From NCBI GenBank assembly GCA_013396635.1, contig WBMW01005926.1:62718-126717 (forward strand): 64,000 nucleotides of DNA, read 5' to 3'. The translations under genes were made by a program, and so were the position numbers. The notes under the pieces were generated by a model that saw only the letters and a list, made by a program, of their open reading frames with translations, was not told where the DNA came from and made no database searches. This document shows, one piece after another, positions 12,536 through 24,895 of the stretch (the first letter of the stretch is position 1; each line of letters starts with the position of its first letter). The DNA is from Penelope pileata. Its lineage: Eukaryota > Chordata > Aves > Galliformes > Cracidae.

Positions 12536-15086
12536 CCTGATGCTGGAAATGTGAAACACTTTTCCCTGTTTAAAGTCAAAGTCACCAATCTATGGCTGCC
12601 TATCAGAGATGTAAATGAGAGCCAGGCACAATCTTGTTGCTCTTGCTTCCCAGGCTCCTGGCAGCTCTGGTTTACTCTGAAGCACTAACCAGAGACTTAA
12701 AAATATCAACACTAGAGAAAAAAAACGAAAAAAAAACAAAAAAAACCCAACACAACAGACAGACAGGTTGCCCTCCAAAAAGACAAGACTTCTTCCTCCT
12801 AGCCTTTGTGAGCCCGTGATTTTCAGGAGTTTCCCTTTAAACAGGAAAGGAAGACTGAAAGGCACTGGCTGATGTTCCCCTGTCTGCAAACACCCATGCG
12901 ACAGCCCTCCATGGTAGCTGAACGAGGTGGTGTGTTTAACAACACACCATCAAAATACCAGCTCAGTCCTAAGTATTCTCTGAAAGCCTTTGGAAAAGGT
13001 CTGGAATGTACATCTGATGTCAATGGCCAAGCTAATTTTATTTCTTTTTCCTATTCTGTATGACAAAGACTGACAAGAATGGACGCTGTCATGCCGAAAA
13101 AAAAAAAAGCAACAATGGTTAACTGGATACAAGAAAGAAATACGGGTGAAAACCAAGGGAAGGGAGAAAAAGATGCCAATTACAAGCATAATACACTGGA
13201 AAAGGTTATGCAAAAGGATAAACTAGGAAAGAAGCTACAGAACAGGACAGATATCTCATTGTAAGAAATAGATGCACAGTGGTCATATGACAACAACTTT
13301 TCTATTTAAGCTTCAGCATTCCAATCACTGCACTAAAGCAAGCAGCAGAACAGATATATTTAAAAGCTGTCCTGTGTGACAAAGCTGTGTCAAAGTCTTT
13401 CAAGATTAGACTTTAAAAATACACTGAAAATCAATATTAAAACTTTCAAAATATCAAAGGCTTTAATTGAGGATGTAATTCAGAATCAAGCCAGAACTCC
13501 ACCTGAAAAAAATACCTTTTCTTTCCTAAGACAGAAAGCAAGTATTTGATACTCATTTTCCACTAACATTTTTCCGACCCAAATACAATCTACCTTGCTT
13601 TCTACAAAAATGTTTTTACGTGCACCTTGCCAACCATTTCCTTTCTCGAGGGAGATTAAAGCTCGTTGGCATTGCCATCCTACACAGCCAACAACTGATT
13701 ATATTTACAACAACAATTCCCACTGTACACTGCTTCTCTTAAATTAGCCCCATAAGTCTGGCATAAACAGCACTTTCCCCCTCAAATGCAGAGAGCAACC
13801 TGAAAAGCAGTTTATGTGGCCGCTGAAACCCTACTATTACCAAGCCACATTTGACATCTTCGCAAAAGAGCAGAAGATCTCAACTACACAGAAACCCTCA
13901 TAGCTAAAGCTCAAGCACAGCAAGCAAGAAGAGACTTTTTTTTTTTTAAATATATTTTGATTTGTAATAGCAACAAATCTCTGTTCATCCCTCTTGTTTA
14001 CTCTGGAACGTGTTCCAGAAGAACAATTACAACCAGAAAATGAACTTTGCATGGACAATGGTGACTTGTATACTGTGAAAATAAATGCCTATAGCACATG
14101 CAGACAACAGACAATGGTACAAGACCACGTCAATCTCCATAGAAAAGATCTCTGAAAGTTCTGGGTTTGCTTCTAAAATGGGCAACTGATTTTGATCAAT
14201 GACGAAAGGCAGTCTATCGAGAAGAGCATCATCCAAACTATGAACAGAAATTTTGCTCATCCAGCACTTCTCCAGCCAAATTAAATCTGGAAGAGTAATA
14301 CAGCAATTGTCTTCAAAAGGCATTTTTAACTGTTCGTGCAAGTTTAGGAAGTTTCTTCAATCCATCCAGCACGTGCAACATGTACACGTCTTTCAGTATC
14401 GACTATTAACCTCGCTTGCTTGGCTATTAGGACATGATTATCTACATATGCATAGGACATGAGAAAATGATATCAGGAAGGGTAAAAAGACAGGAAAAAA
14501 ATGGTGCCGGTGAGGCAGTTCCATGTCATTCAGCAATCTGGGCTGGTAAAGGTCCATCTTCCCACCCCTGGGGTCAGAGATCTACTCCAAACTTGACCTG
14601 CTTTCAGAAAAGCTGAGATTCAGTGCTTCCTCGCATCCCGTGCCCATAACGGCAGCACCAACTGCAGGGAGCTGTTACCTTCACACTGCCGGAGGATCCT
14701 GGATCCTGCATCAGCAGGATGCTTGCCTGGCAGGCTGCACAAGCCAAGGAGCAGATTCAGGACCTTTTAAAACTGCATTTCAGCCCTCTTCCTTTAATGC
14801 TTTCAGAATTCCAAGCAGCCCATGCACCCTTCCCTTTAAAGCACACGAGTCACTCATCTGTATCGTTTTACATTACTTGCAGTTCAGAGATTCAAAGAGA
14901 GCTGCTCCAGCCCCGCTTTGCGCATGACCGAGTGCCCTTTACACAAGCAGGGACTTCTGTTTTGCTCAGCTCGGCCCTGCGATAAGCCGCCTTTCCAGGC
15001 ACACAAATCCACGCCCTGGATTCTGACACAAAGCGCAGACGGTTTCTGTCCATTCTATTGAAAATTTTACATCCAACTGAGGAAGG

Positions 15087-15102
15087 TTTTTTTTTTTTTT
15101 TT
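15087..15102. repeat. 16-base poly-T tract
   Basis: Sixteen consecutive T on the plus strand (poly-A on the minus strand). I saw no retroposed gene body next to it, so it is recorded only as a homopolymer. Confidence 0.85.
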
Positions 15103-16339
15103 CCCCACAAGACCTTTTATGGACTACACATAATGCAGTATGTTTACTGTAAAGTTTTCTGGACTGTAATAGGGCTCAAAACCAATACAGAAGCAGCAGC
15201 AGCACAAGTGGCCACGGAGGGACCCCTCAATGGAAGCCTGCCAGCTCGCTGCCTGGTGCTGGGCAAGCAGACAGCTCTCACAACACACTCGCTCCTTACG
15301 CAGCTGAAAAGTAACCTGCTACGCACAGACACAGCACACAGCTCCTAATTAGCTGAATTTCATTAGGTGACTAGAGAAAGAAATGTGATGATTCTTACAT
15401 ACAGAGAATGTCTGTCAGAAAGGACAAACTTGCATGAAAAATACATGAAACCTGGAGCAGACTCTTCTGCATCAACCCAGACAAAAGCCGGTGAATCACC
15501 AGGCAGACACAGGGCGCGAGCGCTGGGCTTGACTTCCTGTGCCACTGTGTGAAAACATCCAGCAAAAAACCCACCTGTGGATTCAGAACAACTGCTGGTA
15601 GTTAGAATATTTGATATAATAAAGTAAACAACACCCTACTACAATCTACTACACTCATGCAGATGGAAAAAAAAATCTTCATAATGGAAGAGTTTTGTAT
15701 TGCATCAGATAATTTCAGGGAAGAGCAATCAACTAAACATTCAGACTGAAAAACATGACCGTGACTTGTGGATGTGCAATTACTGTGTTGACTTTTAAAA
15801 GCCAAATTTTAGTCAAGAGACATTGAAAAAAAATCCAAGAAAACTTTAAAGTTCGACTTTGTCAGAGGTAACTCCAAACTCACCTCAACTCTAAATGACT
15901 TTTACTGAAGTTCTATTGTTGGTTTTACCGGTCTCTACAAGCAATTTCTCAGGAATTAAAAGTATTCACTCCTTGCCTGAGGTGGCAAAAAAGCGTCCAG
16001 CTGAAGAGCACTTCTCAGGGGGGAAGCCATCGGTCCCACAGAGGAAAAGCTACATGGAAAGAATGTAACCAGTGCATTCTACCCAGCTCTGCTACCAACA
16101 GCACAGCCTTAACTTCAGCCGGCCTACACACGAAGTAGGGAGGGTATTCACCTCCCTCTGAGAAGCTCTTTATAGCCAGACAGGAGCACGGCTATTCAGG
16201 AGTTATGTATTGCCACTTCCGAGTCAGGTACCGACAACACACAAAACCAGACATACTACATTCACAAACAGCCACCGACTGTATTTCTCGTGCCATAACC
16301 CAACGTCACTGATCTTCAGGAAGGCTGTACGGTCATTAC

Positions 16340-16660
16340 CATCACTTCTGACGTTCCTCAAGTCGACGGCGCCTTTCTATACACATGAGCTGACACACAC
16401 AACCTCGTATGTCTTCCGTTTCTGCGCCACCGTCTCTTGTACCCGCGCACCACACCACTTCCCTGTTCAGGGCCCGCCACACCGTCACACCAAGCAGAGC
16501 AGGTCTCACTGACGCTGCGGCACAGAAACCGCTGGGGGGTGCGGGGGTCTCCTCGGGCAGACCAGCTCACGAGATCAAAGACGCCGACCGCACGGCCCCG
16601 AGGGCTCTGGAAGGCACACAGCGATGGAGCCGCACGCGGGAGGGACCCAGGTGACACTTA
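16340..16660. promoter_or_regulatory. Secondary CpG cluster in ARFGEF1 intron 1
   Basis: About 1.1 kb inside intron 1 the sequence becomes CpG-rich. I count about 15 CpG in the roughly 150 bases from 16,501, against a nearly CpG-free surrounding. It is separated from the main island by about 700 AT-rich bases (roughly 16,660-17,270). It may be an island shore, an alternative promoter or an intronic enhancer. Short open frames cross it on both strands; none was recognised as protein-coding. Confidence 0.45.
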
Positions 16661-17774
16661 AAGCGGATCTTGCTGCTGACATAAAGCACAGCAGAAGCCC
16701 AAGGCTAACACCAGCACCTATGGATGCCATACAGGATGGATACAAACTCGGTTTAATAAGAAAACATTTCTCTATCCCTAACGTGAATACGCAGTATAAG
16801 CTCAATGGAAAAGCCAATGGGGTATCAGTTTAATCCCATCTAAATCACATTATTAATAAATACTAGTGCTGAATGAGAGATGGAAGAAATCTCTTTCCCA
16901 CCTCCTTGAATTATTAAGAAGTAAATGGTTGAGCTGCTGCCGTGTCTCCCCCTGCATGTGCCAGGGTTTCACAGACAAAGCCAGAAAGAAAACAACAAAA
17001 GCACTGCTCTTTTTAAAAATGAAAAATATTTTAAGAGAGAAATGAACAGAACACAGAGCTTGAAGCTGCTTGTGCTTCATTTGGTGAAACCAGCAAGTTT
17101 CAGTGTTCCCTCTTCAAGCAGATCAATTTGAGCAGACATTATACTGCACAAAATCAGGAATTCGTAAAATAATGATCCCCAGGCCCATGAACGATCACAC
17201 AATGGGAGGGATGCAATCCAGTTACGCGTTATTTCAAGGAAGCAGGCGTTTCTGCACAAGGGTTTCAGCGAACACGTTATACGGTTTTTCGCCACGCAGG
17301 CTCTGACCCCGCCTGCACTCATCACGCCCGGACTGAGCCCCTCCACGTTCCACCGTGGATGTTGCTCCGCGCAGCCCCAGCGCTGCCATCGCTGCCCCCC
17401 CGACACGCGGCACCGCTCTGCGGCAGCCGGGCCCCCCAACGCCGCCGGCTCCAGCTCTCCCCGCACTGCCGGCGGCCGCGGCCTGCCGCTGCCATTGTCT
17501 CCCAGCGCCCGTCACCTGCTCCCTCCCCGCCTGCTTCCAGGTCAGCCCCCGGCTCTGCCTATTCATCCTGCCAGCGGCAGGCGGAGGCCGACCAGCAGCA
17601 GCAGAGCGCCCAACGGGCGCCGCAGCGCCCTCAGCCCCGCGGCCCCCCCGGAACGGAGCGGACCCCGGCCCGAGCCCCCCTCCCCTGCGGGCAGCGCTCC
17701 GCCCGCCCCGCAGCCCCAGCGCCTCTCCCCGCCGCGCCGGGAGGCGAGGGAGGCCCGGCCCGCCCGCGGCTCAC

Positions 17775-17895
17775 CCAGGGCCACCTCGCAGGCCTTGCGC
17801 AGCTGGGAGTGGTGCGCCTTCTTCGCCTCCTTGTCGGCCAGGATCTTCTCCAGGGCCCGCGTCAAGAACATCTTTTTGGTCTTCTTCCCTTCATA
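17775..17895 (-). CDS. ARFGEF1: ARFGEF1 (BIG1) coding exon 1, start codon lost in gap
   Basis: Encodes the N-terminus of BIG1, a large brefeldin-A-inhibited guanine-nucleotide exchange factor. Its Sec7 domain, encoded far downstream, activates ARF1 and ARF3 at the trans-Golgi and recycling endosomes. The 121 bases give 40 codons plus one base, beginning YEGKKTKKMF and ending AHHSQLRKACEVAL. The paralogue ARFGEF2 reads more like PQHSQLRRACQVAL here, so the call is ARFGEF1. The Met codon expected just before Tyr would sit at 17,896-17,898, the first three N of the gap. The exon ends in a phase-1 donor (CTGG then GTGAGC), matching the split Glu codon known for this family. These residues precede the DCB dimerisation domain. 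No frameshift or stop is seen. Confidence 0.95.
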
Positions 17896-18176
17896 NNNNN
17901 NNNNNNNNNNNNNNNNNNNNNNNNNNNNNNNNNNNNNNNNNNNNNNNNNNNNNNNNNNNNNNNNNNNNNNNNNNNNNNNNNNNNNNNNNNNNNNNNNNNN
18001 NNNNNNNNNNNNNNNNNNNNNNNNNNNNNNNNNNNNNNNNNNNNNNNNNNNNNNNNNNNNNNNNNNNNNNNNNNNNNNNNNNNNNNNNNNNNNNNNNNNN
18101 NNNNNNNNNNNNNNNNNNNNNNNNNNNNNNNNNNNNNNNNNNNNNNNNNNNNNNNNNNNNNNNNNNNNNNNNNNNN
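17896..18176. other. Assembly gap (281 N)
   Basis: An unbroken run of 281 N inside the ARFGEF1 CpG island. Such gaps are common where very GC-rich sequence resists sequencing. It hides the ARFGEF1 start codon, the 5'UTR next to it and probably part of the core promoter. Long open frames that appear to cross it on either strand exist only because N is not a stop. Confidence 0.99.
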
Positions 18177-18222
18177 CGTTACAGGTGGGGCCGCGCGGGG
18201 GGGCAGCGAGAGGGAGGCACGG

Positions 18223-18236
18223 AGATGGCCGCTGCC
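18223..18236 (+). promoter_or_regulatory. YY1-like site in the CpG island
   Basis: AGATGGCCGCTGCC resembles the YY1 consensus (AAGATGGCGGC), common just downstream of transcription starts in CpG-island promoters. It is oriented to the plus strand, opposite to ARFGEF1, so it would fit a divergent transcript at least as well as ARFGEF1 itself. It is a single motif match without other support. Confidence 0.3.
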
Positions 18237-21200
18237 ACCTGGGAGCCGGCCGAGGAGGAGGAGGGGCCGCGCTTCCCTTCCGGGCCACCGGCGCGGGGAG
18301 GGGAGGGAGAGGCTGTCCGGGAGGCGGCACCTGCCCCGGCCGAGCGGCACCGCTGCGGGCAGCGCTCGGAGGGGCGCGGCCGCCCCTGCTCCCTGCCCCA
18401 CCGGGCTGACGGGGAGCCCCGGGGCCGTCCCTCAGGGAGGAGCGAACGGGCAGAGAGGTGGTGTCGGTGCCCCCGGCCCTTCCTGAGAAGGGAGCGGTGC
18501 TCAGCGCGTCCCCGCCGTGCCCGGCGCTGCGCAGCCTCTGCCGGCACCGCGCGGGCGCCGCGTGCTTCGCGCGCCGAAAGTGCAAGATGCTTATCTTAAA
18601 AAGTGCACCTTCACGAAAGCAATGATTTCTCTGATTTCTTACTGTATTAAATCGTAAAAAATGTTTGTAAAATTTTTTTTGTTTGTTTGCACTTTGGCCT
18701 TTTCCCCTGTTGGAGTGCAAAGGGGTAACGTCCTGTTTGGTGTGGGGCCAGGAAGAGCTCCGGGCGACTCTGACCAGCTGGTAAGCAGCAACACAATGGC
18801 ACACGAGGATTGCAAAAACAGTATTATTTCTAATAAAAATTCTTGTTTCTATTAAAATTTCTAATAAAACTGGCATTTAAAAGTAGAATCTGGCGCTGGC
18901 AATAGCTGGGTCTCATTTAGAATTTTTTTTTTTAACCTTAAACTGAAAGCATTACCTCTGGAATTCATCTGGAAGCAGAAGGACGGTGTTTCTGGATCTG
19001 CCTTTCAGGCTGGGCAGGACCAGGCCGTGGTGCCAGCACGCAGAAGGGGAGGTAGCTGGAAGCCATCTTGGGCCTACGAGAACTGAGCGCCATGAGCTCA
19101 CTGGAAGGAGCCCCGTGGCCAGGTTCTGCTGCCTGCGCTCTGCTCCTGCGGTTCTGCTACATCAGGCACAGTAACAGCCTTCCAAAGGGGTTCACCCTGT
19201 TCCCTTCCTCATGTTCTTGTGGAGAAATTGAGAGGGCCTGTCCAGGCTTTCATGCTACCATGTGTGGTTGCCAAGGTTGCCTTGCAAGCAACCCTGTATT
19301 CTTGACTGAAGTATTTCAGCACGTGTTTCTTTGTCTGCAGCAGAGCAGTCGTGGCTGCATTAGTAAAGGTTCAGTAAACCTGGTCCCCCTAATGTTGCTT
19401 TAACCAGTTTCCCAAACAAAAAATGATTTGTGCCAAAATGACTTGTTCACTTACAGATATCTGTAGCTGGACTCTGTGTAATACCCTGACATGGGGAACT
19501 CTGTTGAAGCTATAGGTCGTGTCAGACCCTGCTATTAAAGCAAACCACATTTTTTTCTGAAATGACCCAAGCTGAACCGCGAGCTTTTTCTAGCAGCCCT
19601 CAGTTTCTGAGAGTGGTTTTCTACTTACATAAACAATACCGAAAATATCAAGACGGTAGATCTGATTTTAGCTTTACAGCAGCTCGGTGAAATTGTTAAC
19701 AATCGCATCACCAAGCACATCGATTCTTGCAGGGGTATTTAATGGCCGTATTCAGGTTAAGCTGGTTTATTGAGAACACTGCATCTTCAGCAGCACAGCT
19801 ACTAAGCATCACTGAAGTTATTTCTAATCATTTATTTAGGGAAAAATGTTTGTCAATTCTCAATTTTCCTCAGAACTGTGGATATCAAAATGACCTTAGT
19901 CTTTCCAAGCCGACAGCTAGTGAACACGTGGCAAGAGTAAGAATTTTCACAGACTTGCTGGTAGTTTTTACACAAACCACCTGAGTCCACATTTCCATAG
20001 CCAAGTGAAAGCTTGCAAGTGTTATTTAGCAAATGGAGTTTGCTATTGATTTTCACGGTCCATTTGGCAGAAATAGACTTGCAATTACAATATCATGAAG
20101 ACAATGGCGATCTGTATTTAAAGAGGGCACTGAGGACTGCAGTTATCTGTTCTCTTCATATTAATGTCTATTTTCATATGTTGTACGCAGGGTGATTCTG
20201 TATGGGTGTTTTGGTTGGGCATCAGTGTTTTAGCTGATTTGCTGCTTGGAACATCAGACTACTGGAAATAAAGGCCTGTCAAAAGACACTGTGTATTTCT
20301 TTCCTGCTGTAATGTGAATAGATTAAACTTCCTGTTTTGTTTTGCTTTCTTTATGTGGTTTGAATCTTCAGTTTCTGTTCTCAAACAACTGCTGCTCAGT
20401 TTACCCCATTTACAGCATGGCACAGCTGCTATCCTACATCTACGTGCTAGTCACAAGGCAACCTCTGCCTAAATCCCACAACACAGAGATAGTATGTAAT
20501 CAAAGGACTGCTTCTGAAATTGTACGGGAAGATCTTACAGTAGATCATCTGTCGAGCAGGTTGACATCCCCTTTCCTTCCAAGAGCTGAGCCAATGAAGA
20601 TGGAAGTCACAGGGGAATAATGATACAAGCATTGGCGTTAAGAGGACAGTCCAATGCCCTCATTTAGGGCCACGATATGAGTGGCTGTCAGCTTGTGCGC
20701 AGGGTCCCAGTGCTTTGGATAAAGTCATTTGTCATGCCAGCTTTATTTACCAGAGAAGCCATGTGTTAAAATAATGTTTGATCAAATATAAAGAATGTTA
20801 TGGACTTTGAGGAAGCATTGCAAGGTCAGGTTTTCTTAGTGCTAGAGACTACAGACCATAAAGAACATATGTTTTGCTGCTTACTTTTAAAAGCTAGGGC
20901 TTTATCTGTTGAAAAGAGAGTAAGAAAACTCTCAGGAAAGAAAGGGTGAAGGTTTAGAATATTTCTGCCTTACACGTGTTCCTAACTAAACTAAAGATGG
21001 TATCTTACAGACACTAGTGCCTTGCAAAGAATTCCAAAATGTTTGTTAGATGTGATGGTTCCAATGTCTGTTTTGTTTCAGCATGCAGGTTTCTGCTTTA
21101 CTGGTAATGACCATCAGTCAATGGCTGGCCCAAGGACTGGAATCGTAGCTGCAGAGATCCCATTATGTTGGCTAGGGGAGCCCTGAAGGTACTAAAAAGA

Positions 21201-22645
21201 AAGTAATACTTGTCTTTGCTTCTCAAATATTTTCAGTGAGTATTAGACACTTGTTTAATTGAAAACTGTAGAGAACTTTTTGTCTGACAGGGAACTGGCA
21301 GCACCTGCTTCTGCTAGCTTTATGTGTAAGAACCCCAATGTAACGCCTGTTTGAAAATGCTGAAAAGCTAGGATTTAAGCCTTTGCTTCAGACAGGCAGT
21401 GAAAAGTGATACTAAAAGTGCAGTTTCATGCTTGGAAGAAGCTGATCTATGAATGTTGCAGCCTCCCAAAGGGAACCCTTTCACCCTTTCTTGTGTTGAT
21501 GCACTCGTGCAGCTCTGCAGTGAGTCAGTTCAGCTCACTGCTGCAGCTGGAAATTAGCCTTACAAGAAAAGGTGGTTTTCAATGGGATCAGTGAACTGAT
21601 CAGGCTTACGTACACATTCAGTAATTCTTACATGAGGAAGGGAGTGAGTAAATGTAGTCAGGGATGGTGAGGGGGCTGGACTACTGCTCATGATGGCACT
21701 AAGTTCTTAAATTATCTTGATAAGCTCTAAAACAGCACACGGAAAACTGGACTGTGACTGCTTTAAGCCAGGTAAGACAGAACTGCTGCAAGGAGCAGTT
21801 GTTCTTCCTGCTCCTGCCTATATGTTTCTTGTTTTCTTGGTCAGCACGAACATTTGCCTTGTCATGTTGTGAATGATATGCTGAATTATGTTCTGAATTT
21901 AATTAGGTTGAAACAAACCAGACAAGAAACAAAGCTTTTTTAATCCAGATATATTCCATGCCCTGCTTCATCAGGCAATCTCACAAAGGCTTGTGAGCTC
22001 AAGGGAGGGGTAACACAAAGACAGGAACAAGAAAATGAGGAAGAAGAGGGCAGGCTTGCATTTTTGGCAACAATGCCAAGTGGAAGCATTGTTTAAACTA
22101 CTGCTTTACATATAAAATTTCTTCAGTATTTCAACTGCGCAACAGATGCGTCAGCACTGCCTTATGTGAGACCCTGTGTATTGCGTGGATGGGTGAGTAA
22201 CTAGGAGCAGTGTAGAAGTGCTCCTTTAATCACAATGGCACATCACTGACACCTTCCTCAGCTGCAGTACCATACTTTATTCCCATTCTGTTTTCGTGTA
22301 CCAGATGCAGATAATCAGTGCATGATGGATCAGGGTCCAAGTGGATCTGGCACACAGAAGTGTGGAACGGGAGAGAAGCTATGGCTGCTCTGCAACTGCA
22401 AGCACCTTGGTCAAGAAGTTTTCAAGTCTCTTACTGAATGTGTGTCCTGTGGTGCTTGGTTGTCTAATACTGAGCTACAAATAAGACATTTCTTTCTTCC
22501 ACTTTGTGGAGTCCTAGGCCTGATGCCCTTGTAAAAATAAGTGAAGTGTAATTCAGAATAACCACTGCATCCATTTGGCAAAGGATCCTGATCTGTCCAC
22601 CAAACTGTAAGAGATACAGTCACTGTAAATGTGCTTGAACAGTTC

Positions 22646-22681
22646 GTTTTTTTTTTGTTTGTTTGTTTGTTTGTTTTTTTT
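22646..22681. repeat. Poly-T / (GTTT)n low-complexity tract
   Basis: A T run, then four GTTT units, then another T run; 36 bases of only G and T on the plus strand. It sits in the intergenic region between ARFGEF1 and CPA6. Confidence 0.9.
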
Positions 22682-24884
22682 AATGAGTGAATGCAGGAAC
22701 TGGAGTTAAGAGTTCACAGTGTGTACATAGGATGAATATTGCAACAGGTTAAACCAGGCTGCAGTATATCCACTGCAGCACTGAAAGAACAAATGTTTAT
22801 TAGCGCAGGGAATATTCATCGACAGGTAATTCCTAGGTTACTTCAAAGCATTTGTACAGAATGGGACAACTCTGGAGTGACACAATGAAATAAACATCCA
22901 TCCATCCATCACTTAGAGGAGGTTCTTGAGGGTGACAAATCTATTCACGAAAGCAAGAAAGTGCAGACTTTTGTTATATTGAAATACATTCTCAGTACTA
23001 TAGTTAAGTGAGGACACTTACTCCTAGTAAAACATATTTTTCAACTTGCAACAGCTGCAGGAAAAATGTCAGACAGCAGTGAAGGGAAAAAAAGCACCTC
23101 TCGCGGTTGACAGAATAACATTTTGAATGGCGGCTGGAAGCTGTGGAAGATATCAAACGTTCCAGACTGTAGCTTGCATTCATGTGCTGGGAAGCTTATA
23201 GCACTGCATTCGCTGAGATGCGATCCCTTTTTGCTAGTACTTTTTCTATGGGAATACTTTTTTTTTTTTCCCCTAGCCTATCCATAGGAGTTTTCAGCAA
23301 CTTTTCTTCAGCATTTTGCTTGTGCTAACAGATGAATAATTCAGTTCCCAGCCTCCATGGCACCTCAGCATGCCATCCCCTAACATTGTGAGTGGAGAAG
23401 GAACACAGCTAACCATTTTAAAGACAGAAGGAAATATATGTAATTTTAAAATGGCTATATATGTTTCCTTTAAAGTTTCTTCAGTAGTTTTTAAAACTTA
23501 AGGATCTGATTACAGATGTAACAGTAATAGACTTCTGTGGGTATGATATATAGTTATTGTTGTATGTGAGGCTATGCAAATACAAAGGTAAATTCAAGCC
23601 AGTGTAGTGACGCCTTGGTAATGACAAATATTTCTGTGTGTGAGTATCAGGAACACAAAGTTCTGGCAATGTCCTGAGAGCTTGCACTGCAAAAGAAGCA
23701 GTATGGAGGATGCATGGCAAAGGTAGCAAGAAGAGATTGCTTTGTTTTTATTGCTTCTCCTAGCCAACTCTGGCAGATAAAATTGCTAAGAAAGTATTAC
23801 TGGGTATTAAGGAGAAACTATTAAAGAAGGGGAGCCACAGCATGATTGCCTTCTTTCTTGGAAAGTGGTGTCCCTACTGTTATAGCTCTCTAGACTACTC
23901 TGTGGGTGTGAGTCTGGTTAATTATTTATGTTACATGTTATGTATGTTACCTGTGATAGCAAGGACTACCATAGTGTATGGTCATGCCAAATTTTTGATC
24001 TCTGGCTTTGAGTTACAAAATGAGAGTATTCTGATTGTGACAAATTAGAAAAACAACAAATTCACTGAAAATGGTGACTCTCCTACTCTTCAGTCCTAGC
24101 TTCAGACCCCTGCACATCTTTGTAAGTGATGTGACATGATCAGTGTAATGCATGCTGAGTTGTCTTATGGATTAGGCATTGAATAGCCTGGCTATTGGAA
24201 GCGTGCAGCATTAGCTTTAACCTAATTTTTATGTGCTGAAAGACTCTTCCCCTTGATCTGAGGTGAATTCAGTGTATCCCTTTAGAACTTGTGCATTTTC
24301 AAAGCTTGATGCAGATCTCTTTCAATAAGCTGATAATAGGAAGGACTGAAAATGAAAAAGAAGAGAGTAAATTTGATGGAATTCAGCTGCAGAAAAATCT
24401 CTCTTGAATCTATGGATATGGAAAGTCAAATGAATGACAGGGATGGCTTCCAGGTATTTTAATATCCATGTTGAAAGGCTTAGACAGAGGGTTCATAAAA
24501 GTCACGTGAATTAAGGTGACAGGCAATGAGACTGGAGCAATAACCACTTTTAATTGCCGCAAAGTGATCTTTGAATCTGCCTGATTGTTTCCTCCAGCAG
24601 CTGCAGTGGATTATTTCCCATCAGAAATGCAATAACTGATACTCCAGCGTGTACATTACAAACTGTGGGCTTCCTGACAGGGATAAAAGATTCTGAATAT
24701 GAATAACCAGAAAGATAAAATTGACTGGGAGTTAATAGTTATTCTTGCCTAGAAGAAAGATAGTAAAGAAGCAGAAGAAAGGTGTTTAAGAAGCACGGTA
24801 GTAGTGATTCATTCTAGGATCCTAGTTAACTTGCTAAATATTTGCTGGGTGTGTATTCGCTCAAATATCTGTACAAAACATTTT

Positions 24885-24895
24885 AAAATGGCGGC
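24885..24895 (+). promoter_or_regulatory. YY1 consensus match in intergenic DNA
   Basis: AAAATGGCGGC is essentially the full high-affinity YY1 recognition sequence and keeps an intact CpG in a CpG-poor setting. Two further ATGGCGGC cores lie within 3.1 kb (23,127 and 27,929). It may be an enhancer or promoter element, or chance. Confidence 0.35.

Larger units (their letters stand above)
1..17774 (-). other. ARFGEF1: ARFGEF1 intron 1 (5' portion, inferred)
   Basis: This stretch lies directly downstream, on the minus strand, of the splice donor of ARFGEF1 coding exon 1. I looked for the second coding exon, which in vertebrates continues from the split Glu codon into the DCB domain, and did not recognise it. 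The whole stretch is therefore best read as the first part of intron 1, with exon 2 beyond base 1. It is AT-rich with no convincing coding exon on either strand. It contains simple repeats, a decayed LINE fragment near 11.7 kb and a CpG cluster near 16.5 kb, listed separately. A small or diverged exon could have been missed. Confidence 0.7.
17340..18590 (-). promoter_or_regulatory. ARFGEF1: CpG island promoter of ARFGEF1
   Basis: A GC- and CpG-rich block, interrupted by the assembly gap, surrounds ARFGEF1 coding exon 1. Sequence on both sides has dense CpG, G-rich runs resembling GC boxes (for example around 18,295-18,310 and 18,365-18,385) and no obvious TATA box, as expected for a housekeeping trafficking gene. 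The transcription start is probably in the gap or between 18,177 and about 18,590. At about 18,600 the sequence falls abruptly to AT-rich. CpG islands often fire in both directions, so a divergent plus-strand transcript is possible but not shown. Confidence 0.8.

Noticed and set aside
14027..14341. 104-codon minus-strand frame considered as ARFGEF1 exon 2
   Set aside because: It does not resemble the conserved DCB-region sequence of BIG1 and has no matching phase-1 acceptor.
17355..18876. Long open frames of 300-437 codons on both strands around the CpG island
   Set aside because: They cross the 281-N gap, where no stop can occur, and GC-rich island sequence is poor in stop codons. Only the ARFGEF1 exon 1 part of the minus-strand frame is real.
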